Shown piece by piece: positions 54,284 to 64,000 of a DNA stretch of 64,000 nucleotides. The notes beneath the pieces are model-generated. The model saw only the letters and a list, made by a program, of their open reading frames with translations, did no database searches and was not told the origin of the DNA. The stretch comes from Methylorubrum populi (lineage in GTDB: Bacteria; Pseudomonadota; Alphaproteobacteria; Rhizobiales; Beijerinckiaceae), in contig DYYG01000031.1 in assembly GCA_020741775.1 (NCBI GenBank), positions 1 to 64,000 of the forward strand, written 5' to 3'. Both the position numbers and the translations under genes were made by a program. The stretch's first letter is position 1, and every line of letters begins with the position of its first letter.

Positions 54284-56080
54284 GTGAGCCATGCATCCGC
54301 ACGCCCCCGGCCCTCCCTCCTCGCGGCCCTGCTGCTGGCCTGTTTCACGGCCCTGGCCGTGAGCCCGGCCCGCTCGGAGGATCAGGCCTACGCGGAGAAG
54401 GCCGAGGCCCTGGTCGCCCCCTATGTCGAGGCGGGCCTGTTCTCCGGGGTGATCCTCGTGGCCGAGGATGGGAAGCCGATCTTCCGCCGCGCCTACGGCC
54501 CCGCCAACCGCGAATGGGACATCCCCAACACGCCCCAGACCCATTTCCGCATCGGCTCGCTCACCAAGGCCTTCACCGCCGCCGCCGTGCTGACGCTCGC
54601 CGAGGCCGGCCGGCTCGGGCTCGACGATCCCGTGCGTCGCTGGATCCCCTCGGTGCCGGCGGCCTGGGAGGGGGTGAGCCTGCGCCACCTGCTCCAGCAC
54701 CGCTCCGGCATCATCAACTTCACGGCACTGCCGAACTATTTCGACCAGATCGCCCGGACCGATCACACCCCCGCTCAGATCGTGGCGCTCACGGCGGGCG
54801 AGCCGCTGCTGTTCGCCCCCGGCACCCGGTTCGAGTACAGCAACACCAATTACGTCCTGCTCGGCATGGTGATCGAGGCGGCGTCCGGCCAATCCTACGA
54901 GCCATATCTGCGCGACAAGATTCTCGCGCCGCTGGGACTGAAGGACACCGGCTACGACGATCTCAGCGTGATCCTGCCGCGCCGGGCCGCCGGCTACCGG
55001 CGGGGGCGGTCGCAATGGCGCAACGCCGCGCCGATGGCGGCGAGCGCGGCCTATGCGGCGGGCGCGCTCTACTCCACCGTCGACGACCTGCTCGCCTGGG
55101 ACAATGCCCTGGCCGGCCCACGGCTGCTGTCCGAGGCCTCGCGGGCGGCGATGTTCGACGATGGCGGCACCGGCTACGCCCTGGGCTGGTTCGTCTCCCG
55201 CGCCTTCGGCAAGCCCGGCGGCAAGCCTGACAACAAGTCCGGCGACCGGCAGAGCGGCCACCGTGTCTGGGGACATGCCGGGTCGATTCCCGGCTTCCTG
55301 TCGATCAACGACCTCTATCCCGACGACCGCCTCACCGTGATCGTGCTCTCGAACACCGAGACCGCTCCGGCCCAGAAGATCGCCCGCGATCTCGCCGCAC
55401 TCCATCTCGGCCATTACGAGGCGCCCGAGGAGATCGTGCTGGAGGACGTGATCCTCGACCGCTACCCCGGCACCTACCGCCTCGGCCCGCGCGCCTTCCT
55501 CACCGTCGCCCGCGAGGGCAGGGGGCTGACGGCGCGGACGACGGGCGAGCCCGCCTTCCCCTTCGTCCCCGAGAGCGACCGCACCTTCGTCAGCCGGGTC
55601 GCGGATATGCGCCTCACCTTCGAGACCGAGCCCGACGGCCGCCCGTCCGGAGTGATCCTGCGGCGGGACGGCCGCGACCGGACCGGACCGCCCGTGACCG
55701 AGGCGGAGGCGCGGGCGATCCTGGCCGAGCCGCCGCGGCCGCATCGCGAGGTCGCCATCGACCGGTCCGGCCTCGCCGCCCTCGCCGGGCGCTACGCCCT
55801 GGCACCGGGAGTCGAGATCGCGGTGACCGTCGAGCAGGGCCACCTGTTCGCCCAGGCGACCCGGCAGCCGCGCAACGAGCTGTTCCCGGAGGGCGAGCAC
55901 GCCTTCTTCCTGCGCGCGGTCGATGCGCAGATCACGTTCACCACCGACGAGACGGGCCGCATTGCGGGGCTGATCCTGCACCAGAACGGCTACGACACCG
56001 AGGCGCCGCGCCTGCCCGAGGGGGCGCCGCCGGTTGGACTAAGGGTGGGGTCGCCACCGGGCCCCAAAGGGTCTAACTGA
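54284..56080 (+). CDS. Serine hydrolase, class C beta-lactamase/DD-peptidase family
   Basis: The 598-residue secreted protein has a signal peptide ([20 protein letters not shown]). The penicillin-binding fold shows the SxxK motif with Ser92 and Lys95 (GSLTKAFT), the Tyr185 motif (YSNTNY) and the KTG-equivalent HAGS at His331. The last 200 residues repeat a lipocalin-like module twice ([11 protein letters not shown]..., [12 protein letters not shown]...), typical of the esterase/peptidase subgroup rather than true beta-lactamases. I prefer the GTG at 54284, with GAGGAG ten bases upstream, over the GTG at 54266. Confidence 0.88.
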   Translation: MSHASARPRPSLLAALLLACFTALAVSPARSEDQAYAEKAEALVAPYVEAGLFSGVILVAEDGKPIFRRAYGPANREWDIPNTPQTHFRIGSLTKAFTAAAVLTLAEAGRLGLDDPVRRWIPSVPAAWEGVSLRHLLQHRSGIINFTALPNYFDQIARTDHTPAQIVALTAGEPLLFAPGTRFEYSNTNYVLLGMVIEAASGQSYEPYLRDKILAPLGLKDTGYDDLSVILPRRAAGYRRGRSQWRNAAPMAASAAYAAGALYSTVDDLLAWDNALAGPRLLSEASRAAMFDDGGTGYALGWFVSRAFGKPGGKPDNKSGDRQSGHRVWGHAGSIPGFLSINDLYPDDRLTVIVLSNTETAPAQKIARDLAALHLGHYEAPEEIVLEDVILDRYPGTYRLGPRAFLTVAREGRGLTARTTGEPAFPFVPESDRTFVSRVADMRLTFETEPDGRPSGVILRRDGRDRTGPPVTEAEARAILAEPPRPHREVAIDRSGLAALAGRYALAPGVEIAVTVEQGHLFAQATRQPRNELFPEGEHAFFLRAVDAQITFTTDETGRIAGLILHQNGYDTEAPRLPEGAPPVGLRVGSPPGPKGSN

Positions 56081-56300
56081 TGGGTCCGCGGCCGCCCTCG
56101 ACGGTCGCCGCCAAGCTTGGCGTGGCTCGAACACTGAAACGCCGCGCCCGGCGCGGCCTGCGACCATCGTCAAGTCTGCGGCCGCCAGAAGCCGCGTTGG
56201 CCAAAAGTCCATCTTGATCAGACGGGGCGCCTGCTCTTGTCTCCCGCGGCAAGGCCGGCGGCAAGAGCGGTCGACGAACGAGCGCAATGGAGGAAACGCG

Positions 56301-57824
<1,524 letters not shown>

Positions 57825-57854
57825 GAGCCGTCGAAAGTTCGAGACCGACTTCAG

Positions 57855-57880
57855 CCCCGGCCGCAAGGCCGGGGTTTTTT
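57855..57880 (+). terminator. Intrinsic terminator after the aldehyde dehydrogenase
   Basis: CCCCGGCC-GCAA-GGCCGGGG followed by six T. A perfect 8-bp stem closed by a GNRA tetraloop. Confidence 0.95.
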
Positions 57881-57975
57881 GTCTCAAGAAGCGGAGTCGG
57901 AAAAACACTTCCCCCTCTGCGGGGGAGGGTGCCTCGCGGATGCGAGGCGGGAGAGGGCTTCGCGGCGCGCCCGCT

Positions 57976-59277
57976 TCAGGCTCCGCGCGCCCGGATCAGC
58001 TCAGCCTCGCCCCCCTCCACCAGCACCTCAGCCGGCATCGGGTGGCTGAGGAAGCCGGTCGGGCTCGCGGTCAGGCCGTAGGCGCCCGATTGCAGCACCG
58101 CCACGAGGTCGCCCTCGGCCAGCGGCGGCAGCGGGGCGGCGCGGGCCAGCATGTCGAGGGGCGTGCAGAGCGGGCCGACCACGGCGGTGGCCGTGCGCTC
58201 GCTCCCCGCGTCCACCAAAGCCGCCAGGGGGAAGTCGCGCTTGACGATCTGGCCGAGATTGCCGCTCGCGGCCAGATGATGGTGCATCCCGCCATCGGTG
58301 ATGACGAAGCGGCTGCCGCGGGACTCCTTCACCGCCAGCACCCGCGCCAGATAGAGGCCCGCCGGGCCGGCGAGGTAGCGGCCGGGCTCCAGCACCACCC
58401 GGGCCGGAGCCAGGAGCGGGTTCGCCCGCAGCGTCTGGATCAGGGCCGGCAGCCCGGCACGGATCGCGGCGAGATCGAGGGCGGTGTCGCCGGGGAAGTA
58501 GGGGATGCCGAGGCCGCCGCCGAGGTCGATCGTCTCCAGCGGCCGGCCGATCCTCTCGGCCATGCGCGCCGCGAGGCCGAGACCGTAGGCCCATTGGCCG
58601 AGGAGCGTCTCGGCCTTCAGCCCCTGCGTTCCGGCAAAGAGATGCAGCCCGGCGAGGCGCAGGCGCGGCATGGCCTCCACCGCGTCGATGGCCGCCTCCA
58701 TCTCCTCCTCGTCGAAGCCGAAGGGGGAGGGCTTGCCGCCCATCCGCATCGCGCCGCCCTGGGCGGTGGCACCGGGATTGATCCGGAGCGCCACCCGCAC
58801 GGTGACGCCGTGGCGCTCCGCCGCCGCCGCGACGCGGGCCATCTCCTCCCGGTTCTCCAGATGGATCTCACCGATGCCGCCACCGATCACCCGGTTGAGA
58901 TCGGCCGCGCTTTTTCCCGGCCCGGCGAACAGGATCCGCTCAGCGGCGACGCCCGCCCGAAGCGCGGCGTCGAACTCTGCGCCGGAGGCGATCTCGGCGC
59001 CCGCTCCCTCCTGGCCAAACACCCGGATCACCGCCGGGTTGGGGTTCGCCTTGACGGAAAAGTCGACCTCCGCGAAGCCGGCGACGGCCTCCCGCAAGGC
59101 ACGATAGGTCCGGCGCATGGTCCCGGCATCGTAGACGAAGAGCGGCGTGCCGAATTCCCTTGTCAGCTCGGTCAGCGCCAGGCCGCCGACATGCAGGACG
59201 CCGCCCGCATCGCGCGCGAAATTCTCGGCGATCAGCGCGGTGGCGAGGTCCGGCGTCGGGAGCGTGGCCTGAGTCAT
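57976..59277 (-). CDS. PLP-dependent decarboxylase (DapDC/ODC fold, exosortase-A-associated type)
   Basis: The 433-residue fold-type III decarboxylase has the PLP-binding lysine Lys76 in DFSVKANPN, the HLFAGTQ loop, the phosphate-binding GGGLGIPY and EPGRYL. It resembles diaminopimelate decarboxylase, but the closest theme I recognise is the exosortase-A-associated subgroup. It is downstream of the AMP-forming ligase and ACP genes. It probably decarboxylates an amino acid that is free or attached to the ACP. Substrate not readable. Confidence 0.85.
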   Translation of the reverse strand: MTQATLPTPDLATALIAENFARDAGGVLHVGGLALTELTREFGTPLFVYDAGTMRRTYRALREAVAGFAEVDFSVKANPNPAVIRVFGQEGAGAEIASGAEFDAALRAGVAAERILFAGPGKSAADLNRVIGGGIGEIHLENREEMARVAAAAERHGVTVRVALRINPGATAQGGAMRMGGKPSPFGFDEEEMEAAIDAVEAMPRLRLAGLHLFAGTQGLKAETLLGQWAYGLGLAARMAERIGRPLETIDLGGGLGIPYFPGDTALDLAAIRAGLPALIQTLRANPLLAPARVVLEPGRYLAGPAGLYLARVLAVKESRGSRFVITDGGMHHHLAASGNLGQIVKRDFPLAALVDAGSERTATAVVGPLCTPLDMLARAAPLPPLAEGDLVAVLQSGAYGLTASPTGFLSHPMPAEVLVEGGEAELIRARGA

Positions 59278-59348
59278 GGTGTATCGGCCCTCGCAAGGGA
59301 GTTTCGTCCCACGCCCCTCATCCCGAAGGGGAAGAGCCGGCGTAAACC

Positions 59349-60869
59349 TCAGATCTCCGCCGCCGCGCGCTCGGCGGTGAGGCGCTTGTAATCGACCTTG
59401 CCGTTGGGTGTGGTCGGCAGGGTCGGCACCGCCTCGATGGTGCGGGGCACGAGATGCGGAGCGAGCGCCTTGCGCAGGGATTGCAGGACATCCGCCGTCC
59501 CCGGCGCGCCCTCGGCGGGAACGGTGACCGCGTGGATGCGCTGGCCGAGGCTCGGATCGGGCAGACCGATCACGGCGGCCGCACGGAAGGCGCCGGTCTC
59601 CATCAGCGCCGCCTCGACCTCGGTCGGGCTGACGCGGAACCCTTGCGTCTTGATCATCGTGTCCTCGCGGCCGATGAAGCGGAAATAGCCCTCCGCATCC
59701 TCCACCACGAGGTCGCCGGAGCGGCAGACGAGGCCGGGGGCGGCGCCGGACGGCGGGAACGGGTCCGGCACCAGAACCCGGGCGGTGTCCTCCGGCCGCT
59801 TCCAGTAGCCGAGGGAGACGGTCGGCCCCCGGTGATGCAGGATACCGGGCTCGCCGGGCTTGGCCCTTCGGCCCTCGGCGGTGACGATGACGATGTCGGT
59901 CTCAGGGATGGCGCGGCCGATCGAGTCCGGGCGTCGGTCGATCTCGTCGGGCGGCAGATAGGTTGAGCGGAAGGCCTCCGTCAGGCCGTACATCAGCACG
60001 ATCCGCGTGTGCGGCAGCCGGGCGCGCAGGCGGGCGATGGTCGGGAGGGCAAGGCTCCCGCCGGAATTGGTGACGAGGCGCAGGGCCGAGAGATCCGCCT
60101 TGGCGAGATGCGGCGCGGCGCGGGTCAGCAGCGTCCAGAGGGTCGGCACGCCCGCCAGCACCGTGATGCGGTGCGTTTCCAGCGCCCGCACCACGTCGTC
60201 CCCAAGCCGGGGGCTGACCAGCACGATCCGCGCGCCCTGCTCGACGCTCGTCAGGAGCTGGTTCAGCCCGTAATCGAAGGAGAAGGGCAGCACCGAGAGG
60301 ATGCGCTCTTCCGGCCCGATTCCGAGATAGGTCCGCACGATACGGGTCCCGGCGATCAGGTTGGCGTGGGAGAGCATCACGCCCTTGGGCAGGCCGGTCG
60401 AGCCGGAGGTGTAGAGGATCGCCGCCAGCCCCTCGGGCGCCGCCTCGCCGGGGGTCAGCGACGCTTCGGTCTCGCTCCCGATTTCCGCCTCGAGGACGCG
60501 CAGATCCGACAGATCGTCGAGGGCGCCGTCCAGCCCGGCCGCGTGGCCCGCATCGGTCAGCAGCACCCGCGCGCCACTATCGGCGACGATGTGGTGGACC
60601 TGGCGCGGGCGCAGGCTCGGATGGATCGGCACGAACACGCCCCCCGCCGCGCTGGCGGCGAAGATCGCGACGCATTCGCGGATCGATTTCGGCAGGAGGA
60701 TCGCGACCCGGTCGCCGGGCCTCAGCCCGAGGCGGCGCAGCCGCTCCGCCAGGGCGGCGACCCTCGCCCGGAAGGCGCCATAGGTCAGAGTGTCGGTGCC
60801 CTCGATCACCGCGGGATGATCGTCCGCGCCGGCTCCATCGAGCAGGTGGTGCAGCAGCGTCGGGGCCAT
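59349..60869 (-). CDS. AMP-forming acyl/aminoacyl ligase
   Basis: The 506-residue adenylate-forming enzyme has the P-loop YTSGSTGLPKGVMLSH (about 155–170), the LMYGLTEAFRSTYLP motif, GDLVVEDAEGYFRFIGR and the C-terminal catalytic lysine in TPNGKVDYKRL. It activates a carboxylic or amino acid as adenylate and can load the ACP encoded 20 bp upstream. Type and length fit the exosortase-A-associated ligase group. It would supply the substrate for the PLP decarboxylase encoded downstream. Confidence 0.88.
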   Translation of the reverse strand: MAPTLLHHLLDGAGADDHPAVIEGTDTLTYGAFRARVAALAERLRRLGLRPGDRVAILLPKSIRECVAIFAASAAGGVFVPIHPSLRPRQVHHIVADSGARVLLTDAGHAAGLDGALDDLSDLRVLEAEIGSETEASLTPGEAAPEGLAAILYTSGSTGLPKGVMLSHANLIAGTRIVRTYLGIGPEERILSVLPFSFDYGLNQLLTSVEQGARIVLVSPRLGDDVVRALETHRITVLAGVPTLWTLLTRAAPHLAKADLSALRLVTNSGGSLALPTIARLRARLPHTRIVLMYGLTEAFRSTYLPPDEIDRRPDSIGRAIPETDIVIVTAEGRRAKPGEPGILHHRGPTVSLGYWKRPEDTARVLVPDPFPPSGAAPGLVCRSGDLVVEDAEGYFRFIGREDTMIKTQGFRVSPTEVEAALMETGAFRAAAVIGLPDPSLGQRIHAVTVPAEGAPGTADVLQSLRKALAPHLVPRTIEAVPTLPTTPNGKVDYKRLTAERAAAEI

Positions 60870-60889
60870 CGGACAGATCTGGCGGCAGG

Positions 60890-61153
60890 TCAGGCGTCGG
60901 AGCGCCGGTCGTCGATGAAATGGGCCAGCGTATCGACGCTCGCGAAATTGGCGAGGTCGAAACTGTCCTCGTCGACCTCGACGCCGAAGCGGTCGCCGAG
61001 ATGCATCATCAGGTCGAGGATGCCGATGGAATCGAGGGCGTCGCTCGTCACGAGGGATGTCTCCCCCGTGACCGCGCCCGGAGGAAGGCCCGGGTTGCGG
61101 GCCGCGATGAAGGCGAAGATTGCCTCCCGCACGTCGGCCATCGACTGAACCAC
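60890..61153 (-). CDS. Acyl carrier protein
   Basis: The 87-residue carrier protein has the phosphopantetheine attachment Ser42 in the motif LDSIGILDLM and the acidic four-helix pattern of ACPs. Unlike the fatty-acid AcpP it has DSIG instead of DSLD, which fits a specialised carrier. The start is GTG at 61153 with AAAGGA upstream; ATG at 61141 is in frame. First gene of the ACP-ligase-decarboxylase unit. Confidence 0.88.
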   Translation of the reverse strand: MVQSMADVREAIFAFIAARNPGLPPGAVTGETSLVTSDALDSIGILDLMMHLGDRFGVEVDEDSFDLANFASVDTLAHFIDDRRSDA

Positions 61154-61516
61154 GGCGTGACTATCCTTTGAACCGTCCTGCGCTTGTCTCGGGTTGCGGG
61201 CTTAAGCCCAACGCAAGGGCAAGTCCATGGCGGGGCGGGCTCTGCATTGGTGGAAACGGCCTTCGTGCCGCGCCGGTCTCGCCGGGAGCTGTCGTCCGGT
61301 TCACCGCCGCTCCCCGAAATGCCGCGAGGCTGATGGGGCCGGTATCTCCGGCGGCTTCCCGTGTCGAGTGAAGTCGGCGGCGTGACCCTGGGCCCATGGT
61401 TCCCAGACGATCCCCAGACATCGGCCATTCCACGGGATCCGCTTAACCCGCGATTCACGCTGGCCCCCGAGGCTTCCCGGCATTCGTCCCGCCTTCCCGC
61501 CCGGAGTCCTCGGCCC
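61154..61516. other. Divergent intergenic region (ACP / DoxX)
   Basis: The frame of the DoxX gene is open through part of this region, but its codons show no family sequence. A perfect 12-bp palindrome, GGGCTTAAGCCC, lies at 61198–61209, close to the ACP start, and is a candidate operator. Nothing else is recognised. Confidence 0.4.
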
Positions 61517-62032
61517 GTGTTCGGTTCAGCCCAGAACGGCGTGCTTCTCGCCACCCGCCTCCTCATGGCCTCGGCCCTGCTGCCGACCGGCGTGGCGCGG
61601 GCGCTCAACGTCTCGGGTTTCGCGGTGACGCTGGCGGGTGCCGGCTGCCCCGCCCCGAACGCCGTCGCCACGGCGGCGGTGATCGTACAGGTCTTCGGTC
61701 CCCTGGCGGTGATCCTCGGGGTGATGCCGCGGATCACCGGGCTGGCCATGGCCGGCTTCGTCGCCGGCATGGCGACCCTGCTCCACCCGTTCTGGCTCCA
61801 GGCCGGCGCGGCGGCGGCGACGGAGCGCAGCTTCCTCCTGGCCGATCTCGGGCTGGCGGGCGCCTTCCTGATGTACGCGATGACCGGCCCCGGCGCCTGG
61901 AGCTGGCAGGGCTGGCGCAGCAATGCCGCCGCCGCTCCGGCCCGTGCTCCCACGAAAGGGCCGAAGGCGCCGGCCCGGAAGAGCGGCGTCAAGCGGACGG
62001 GCGGCCGGGCTCCGGCGCGTGCCGCGGCGTGA
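61517..62032 (+). CDS. DoxX-family membrane protein
   Basis: The 171-residue protein has four predicted membrane spans and the DoxX pattern (GVLLATRLLMASALLPTGVA and later VFGPLAVILGVMPRITGLAM). The C-terminal 40 residues are strongly basic (Lys/Arg/Ala/Pro). I prefer the GTG start at 61517, which places the first span where the family has it; the frame is open to 61361. Function unknown, possibly redox or detoxification. Its 3' end overlaps the convergent transporter gene by 44 bp. Confidence 0.7.
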   Translation: MFGSAQNGVLLATRLLMASALLPTGVARALNVSGFAVTLAGAGCPAPNAVATAAVIVQVFGPLAVILGVMPRITGLAMAGFVAGMATLLHPFWLQAGAAAATERSFLLADLGLAGAFLMYAMTGPGAWSWQGWRSNAAAAPARAPTKGPKAPARKSGVKRTGGRAPARAAA

Positions 62033-63470
62033 CCGGGGCGAAGCTCTGAGGCGAGCCGTCGGCGGGTCTCGGGACGGCCTCGGCGACCCTGCGCTGGCCC
62101 GACACCTCCGCCCCCGCATCAGGCGCGAGACGCCGGAAGATTAGGAACGAGCCCGCCGAGATCACGGCCACGCCGAGGAAGGCGAGGGGAAAGTCCTGCG
62201 CCGCGATGCCGGCATGGCCGTGCCACGCGGCGGCGCCTTCCAGCGCCAGGGCGCCGATGGAGACGCCGAGGCTCAAGGAGAGCTGCTGGGCGACGCTGGC
62301 GAGGCTGGTGGCCGCGCTCATCTCCTTCGCGTCGAGATCGGCATAGGCGATGGCGTTGACGCAGGTGAATTGCAGCGAGCGGACGCAACCGCCGAGCAGC
62401 AGCACACTGACGATGATCCAGTGCGGGGTCTCCGCCGTGAACAGCCCGTTGGCGGCGAGGAAGGCCGACGCGACGAGGGCGTTCGTCACCATGACCCGCC
62501 GGAAGCCGTGGGCCCGCAGGATGCGCGGGCCGACGATCTTGATGAGGAGCGCGCCCGCCGCCGCCGCGAAGGTGATCAGCCCCGAATGCAGGGGATCGAG
62601 CCCGAAGCCGATCTGCAGCATCAGCGGCAGCAGGAATGGAATCGCCCCGGTGCCGATACGGAACAGGCTCCCCCCCGTCACCGCCGCGCGAAACGTCTGG
62701 TGCCGGAGGAGATCGAGGCGGATCAGCGGGTGCGCGGTGGACCGGGCGTGGCGCAGGTAGAGCCCGATCAGGGCGAGACCGGCCGCCATGCAGGCCCAGG
62801 ACACACCGTCCGGCAGGAGATGGCGTCCGGTCGAGGCGAAGCCCAGCATCAGCAGGGCGAGACCGCCGCCGGAAAGGAGGAAGCCGATTCCGTCGAGCGG
62901 CGGGCGTGCCTCCTCGCGGATATCGCCGAAATACAGGGTCGCCAGCACGATGCCGGCCAGCCCGATCGGAATGTTGATGAAGAAGATCCAGCGCCAATCG
63001 GCATAGGTGGTGATGAAGCCGCCGAGCGGCGGCCCGAGGATCGGGCCGATCAGCGCGGGGATGGTGAGGTAGGCCAGCGCCCCGACCAGTTCGGATTTCG
63101 GGACGCTGCGCAGGATCACGAGGCGGCCGACCGGCACCATCATCGCCCCGCCGATCCCCTGCACGAAGCGGGCGGCGACGAAGCCGGTGAGCGAGTTCGC
63201 GGCGGCGCAGGCCAGCGACCCTGCCATGAAGACGCAGAGCGCCCCCCGGAACACGTTGCGGGCGCCGTAGCGGTCGGCGGCCCAGCCCGAGACGGGAATG
63301 AAGATCGCGAGACTCACCAGATAGGCGGTCAGCGCGAGCTTGAGGGCGATCGGGTCCACGCCCAGGCTCGCCGCGATCGCCGGCAGCGCCGTGGCGATCA
63401 CCGTCGAGTCGGTGTTCTCCATGAACAGGGCCGTGGCGACGACGAGGGGAACGATCTGGGCGGGGCGCAT
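61989..63470 (-). CDS. DHA2-type MFS exporter (EmrB/QacA subfamily)
   Basis: The 493-residue transporter has fourteen predicted membrane spans, the size of the DHA2 family. Motifs include ATALFMENTDSTVIATALPA in span 1 with its Asp, the loop GWAADRYGARNVFRGAL, and GPLLGPPLGGF-like PILGPPLGGFITTYADWRWI in span 5. It probably exports drugs or toxic acids in exchange for protons. The start at 63470 (MRPAQIV) fits the membrane topology; GTG at 63536 is an in-frame alternative. Convergent overlap with the DoxX gene. Confidence 0.88.
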   Translation of the reverse strand: MRPAQIVPLVVATALFMENTDSTVIATALPAIAASLGVDPIALKLALTAYLVSLAIFIPVSGWAADRYGARNVFRGALCVFMAGSLACAAANSLTGFVAARFVQGIGGAMMVPVGRLVILRSVPKSELVGALAYLTIPALIGPILGPPLGGFITTYADWRWIFFINIPIGLAGIVLATLYFGDIREEARPPLDGIGFLLSGGGLALLMLGFASTGRHLLPDGVSWACMAAGLALIGLYLRHARSTAHPLIRLDLLRHQTFRAAVTGGSLFRIGTGAIPFLLPLMLQIGFGLDPLHSGLITFAAAAGALLIKIVGPRILRAHGFRRVMVTNALVASAFLAANGLFTAETPHWIIVSVLLLGGCVRSLQFTCVNAIAYADLDAKEMSAATSLASVAQQLSLSLGVSIGALALEGAAAWHGHAGIAAQDFPLAFLGVAVISAGSFLIFRRLAPDAGAEVSGQRRVAEAVPRPADGSPQSFAPVTPRHAPEPGRPSA

Positions 63471-63725
63471 CGGAGGGGACAAGCGCGGGGGGCGCCGAAG
63501 GGTTGCAGGTGGGTTCCGGGGCCGATTTCCGGTCACGATGCCGGAGGGGAGGGAATAAACAACGTGGCTGAACGGTCACAGCCCCGGCGGATACGTCCGC
63601 CATAGACGGCAGCATCCTTCCGGGACGGGTCCCGCACGGCTAGGCTTCCGCCCGAAAAGAGAGGCTGCCCGGCCGCCTCCCCGCGCGCCGCACGGCGCCG
63701 GTCCCCATTTCCGCGAAAGTGCCCG

Positions 63726-64000
63726 ATGCTCCTGCGGTCGCAACGTCGTCCCCGCTCCCCTGCCAAGGTGGGCAGCCTCGCTCTGGCCGCCTCCCTGCTC
63801 GCCCTGCTCGCCGGCTGCGGCGATGTGGTGCTCACCGATGGCAGCTCGCTCTCCCGCCACGACCAGTTCGTGACGAGCGACGCGGTCGCCTCGGAATCCA
63901 AGCTGTTCATCGATCCGACCCTGCCGCAGACGGTGCGCACCGTGCGGATCGTGCCGACGGAATTCAACGAGGCCGTTTCCGGCCCCGGCCTGTCGCCGGT
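63726..64000 (+). CDS. DUF3313-family lipoprotein, N-terminal part
   Basis: The gene runs off the right edge; about 91 codons are visible. The product has a lipoprotein signal with lipobox LLAGC (LAASLLALLAGC). The mature start (DVVLTDGSSLSRHDQFVTSD) resembles DUF3313 outer-membrane lipoproteins. Function unknown. The start at 63726 is the first ATG of the signal peptide. Confidence 0.75.
   Translation, partial: MLLRSQRRPRSPAKVGSLALAASLLALLAGCGDVVLTDGSSLSRHDQFVTSDAVASESKLFIDPTLPQTVRTVRIVPTEFNEAVSGPGLSP

Overview
The window looks like chromosome from a Methylobacterium/Methylorubrum-type alphaproteobacterium. The reasons are very high GC with strong GC3 bias (long antisense open frames everywhere), a typical alphaproteobacterial erpA | dgt–argS–SPOR–nagZ–tatABC neighbourhood, a CtrA-type TTAA-N7-TTAA site, Irr-type (ICE-like) iron boxes, and short dispersed repeats with the CTCATCCTGAGGTGC / CCTCGAAGGAGG theme. 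The species assignment is inference; no rRNA or tRNA was found. I see no insertion sequence, prophage or CRISPR array.

Layout. (1) 1–8.4 kb, minus strand: an amide-nitrogen operon. A urea/short-chain-amide type ABC transporter (binding protein, two permeases, two ATPases) leads into an alpha/beta hydrolase, formamidase (fmdA), the zinc-ribbon FmdB, and at the left edge the start of a probable outer-membrane porin. (2) 8.7–13.0 kb, plus strand: a two-component pair. The kinase is fused to an NCS1-type permease and a Cys-rich linker, and has a good sigma-54-type promoter upstream; the LuxR-type regulator overlaps it. (3) 13–18.7 kb: an SDR, an IalB-like secreted protein, a 29-codon candidate gene, cobF, a secreted ClpP-fold protein and a PAS protein. 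(4) 18.9–21.7 kb: a ParA ATPase and ribbon-helix-helix-like partner behind a CtrA-type site, then RlpA. (5) 21.8–32.4 kb: a secreted hypothetical protein and erpA on the minus strand, then dgt, a thioesterase, argS, a SPOR protein, nagZ and tatABC. (6) 34.1–42.2 kb: a sulfonate-sulfur operon (FMN reductase, SsuA, SsuC, SsuB, SsuD, two more SsuA-like binding proteins and an FAD/NAD(P)-binding protein). (7) 42.4–43.7 kb: a 69-residue four-Cys protein behind two Irr-like boxes, and a DUF2147 protein. (8) 43.8–52.0 kb: a zinc metallopeptidase divergent from a translationally coupled trio of transglutaminase-DUF2126, circularly permuted ATP-grasp/alpha-E, and transglutaminase. This is a predicted peptide or protein modification system of unknown product. 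(9) 52–57.9 kb: a Bcr/CflA exporter, a small secreted protein, a serine hydrolase and an ExaC-type aldehyde dehydrogenase. (10) 58–61.2 kb, minus strand: an acyl carrier protein, an AMP-forming ligase and a PLP decarboxylase, the trio usually seen with exosortase-A systems. (11) 61.5–64 kb: a DoxX protein, a DHA2-type exporter and the start of a DUF3313 lipoprotein.

The nutrient modules are each self-contained: amide uptake plus hydrolysis plus sensing for nitrogen, and sulfonate uptake plus desulfonation plus flavin supply for sulfur. The least understood and most interesting parts are the ATP-grasp/transglutaminase system, the permease-kinase fusion, the iron-box-controlled four-Cys protein, the ACP/ligase/decarboxylase cassette and the CtrA-linked ParA pair.
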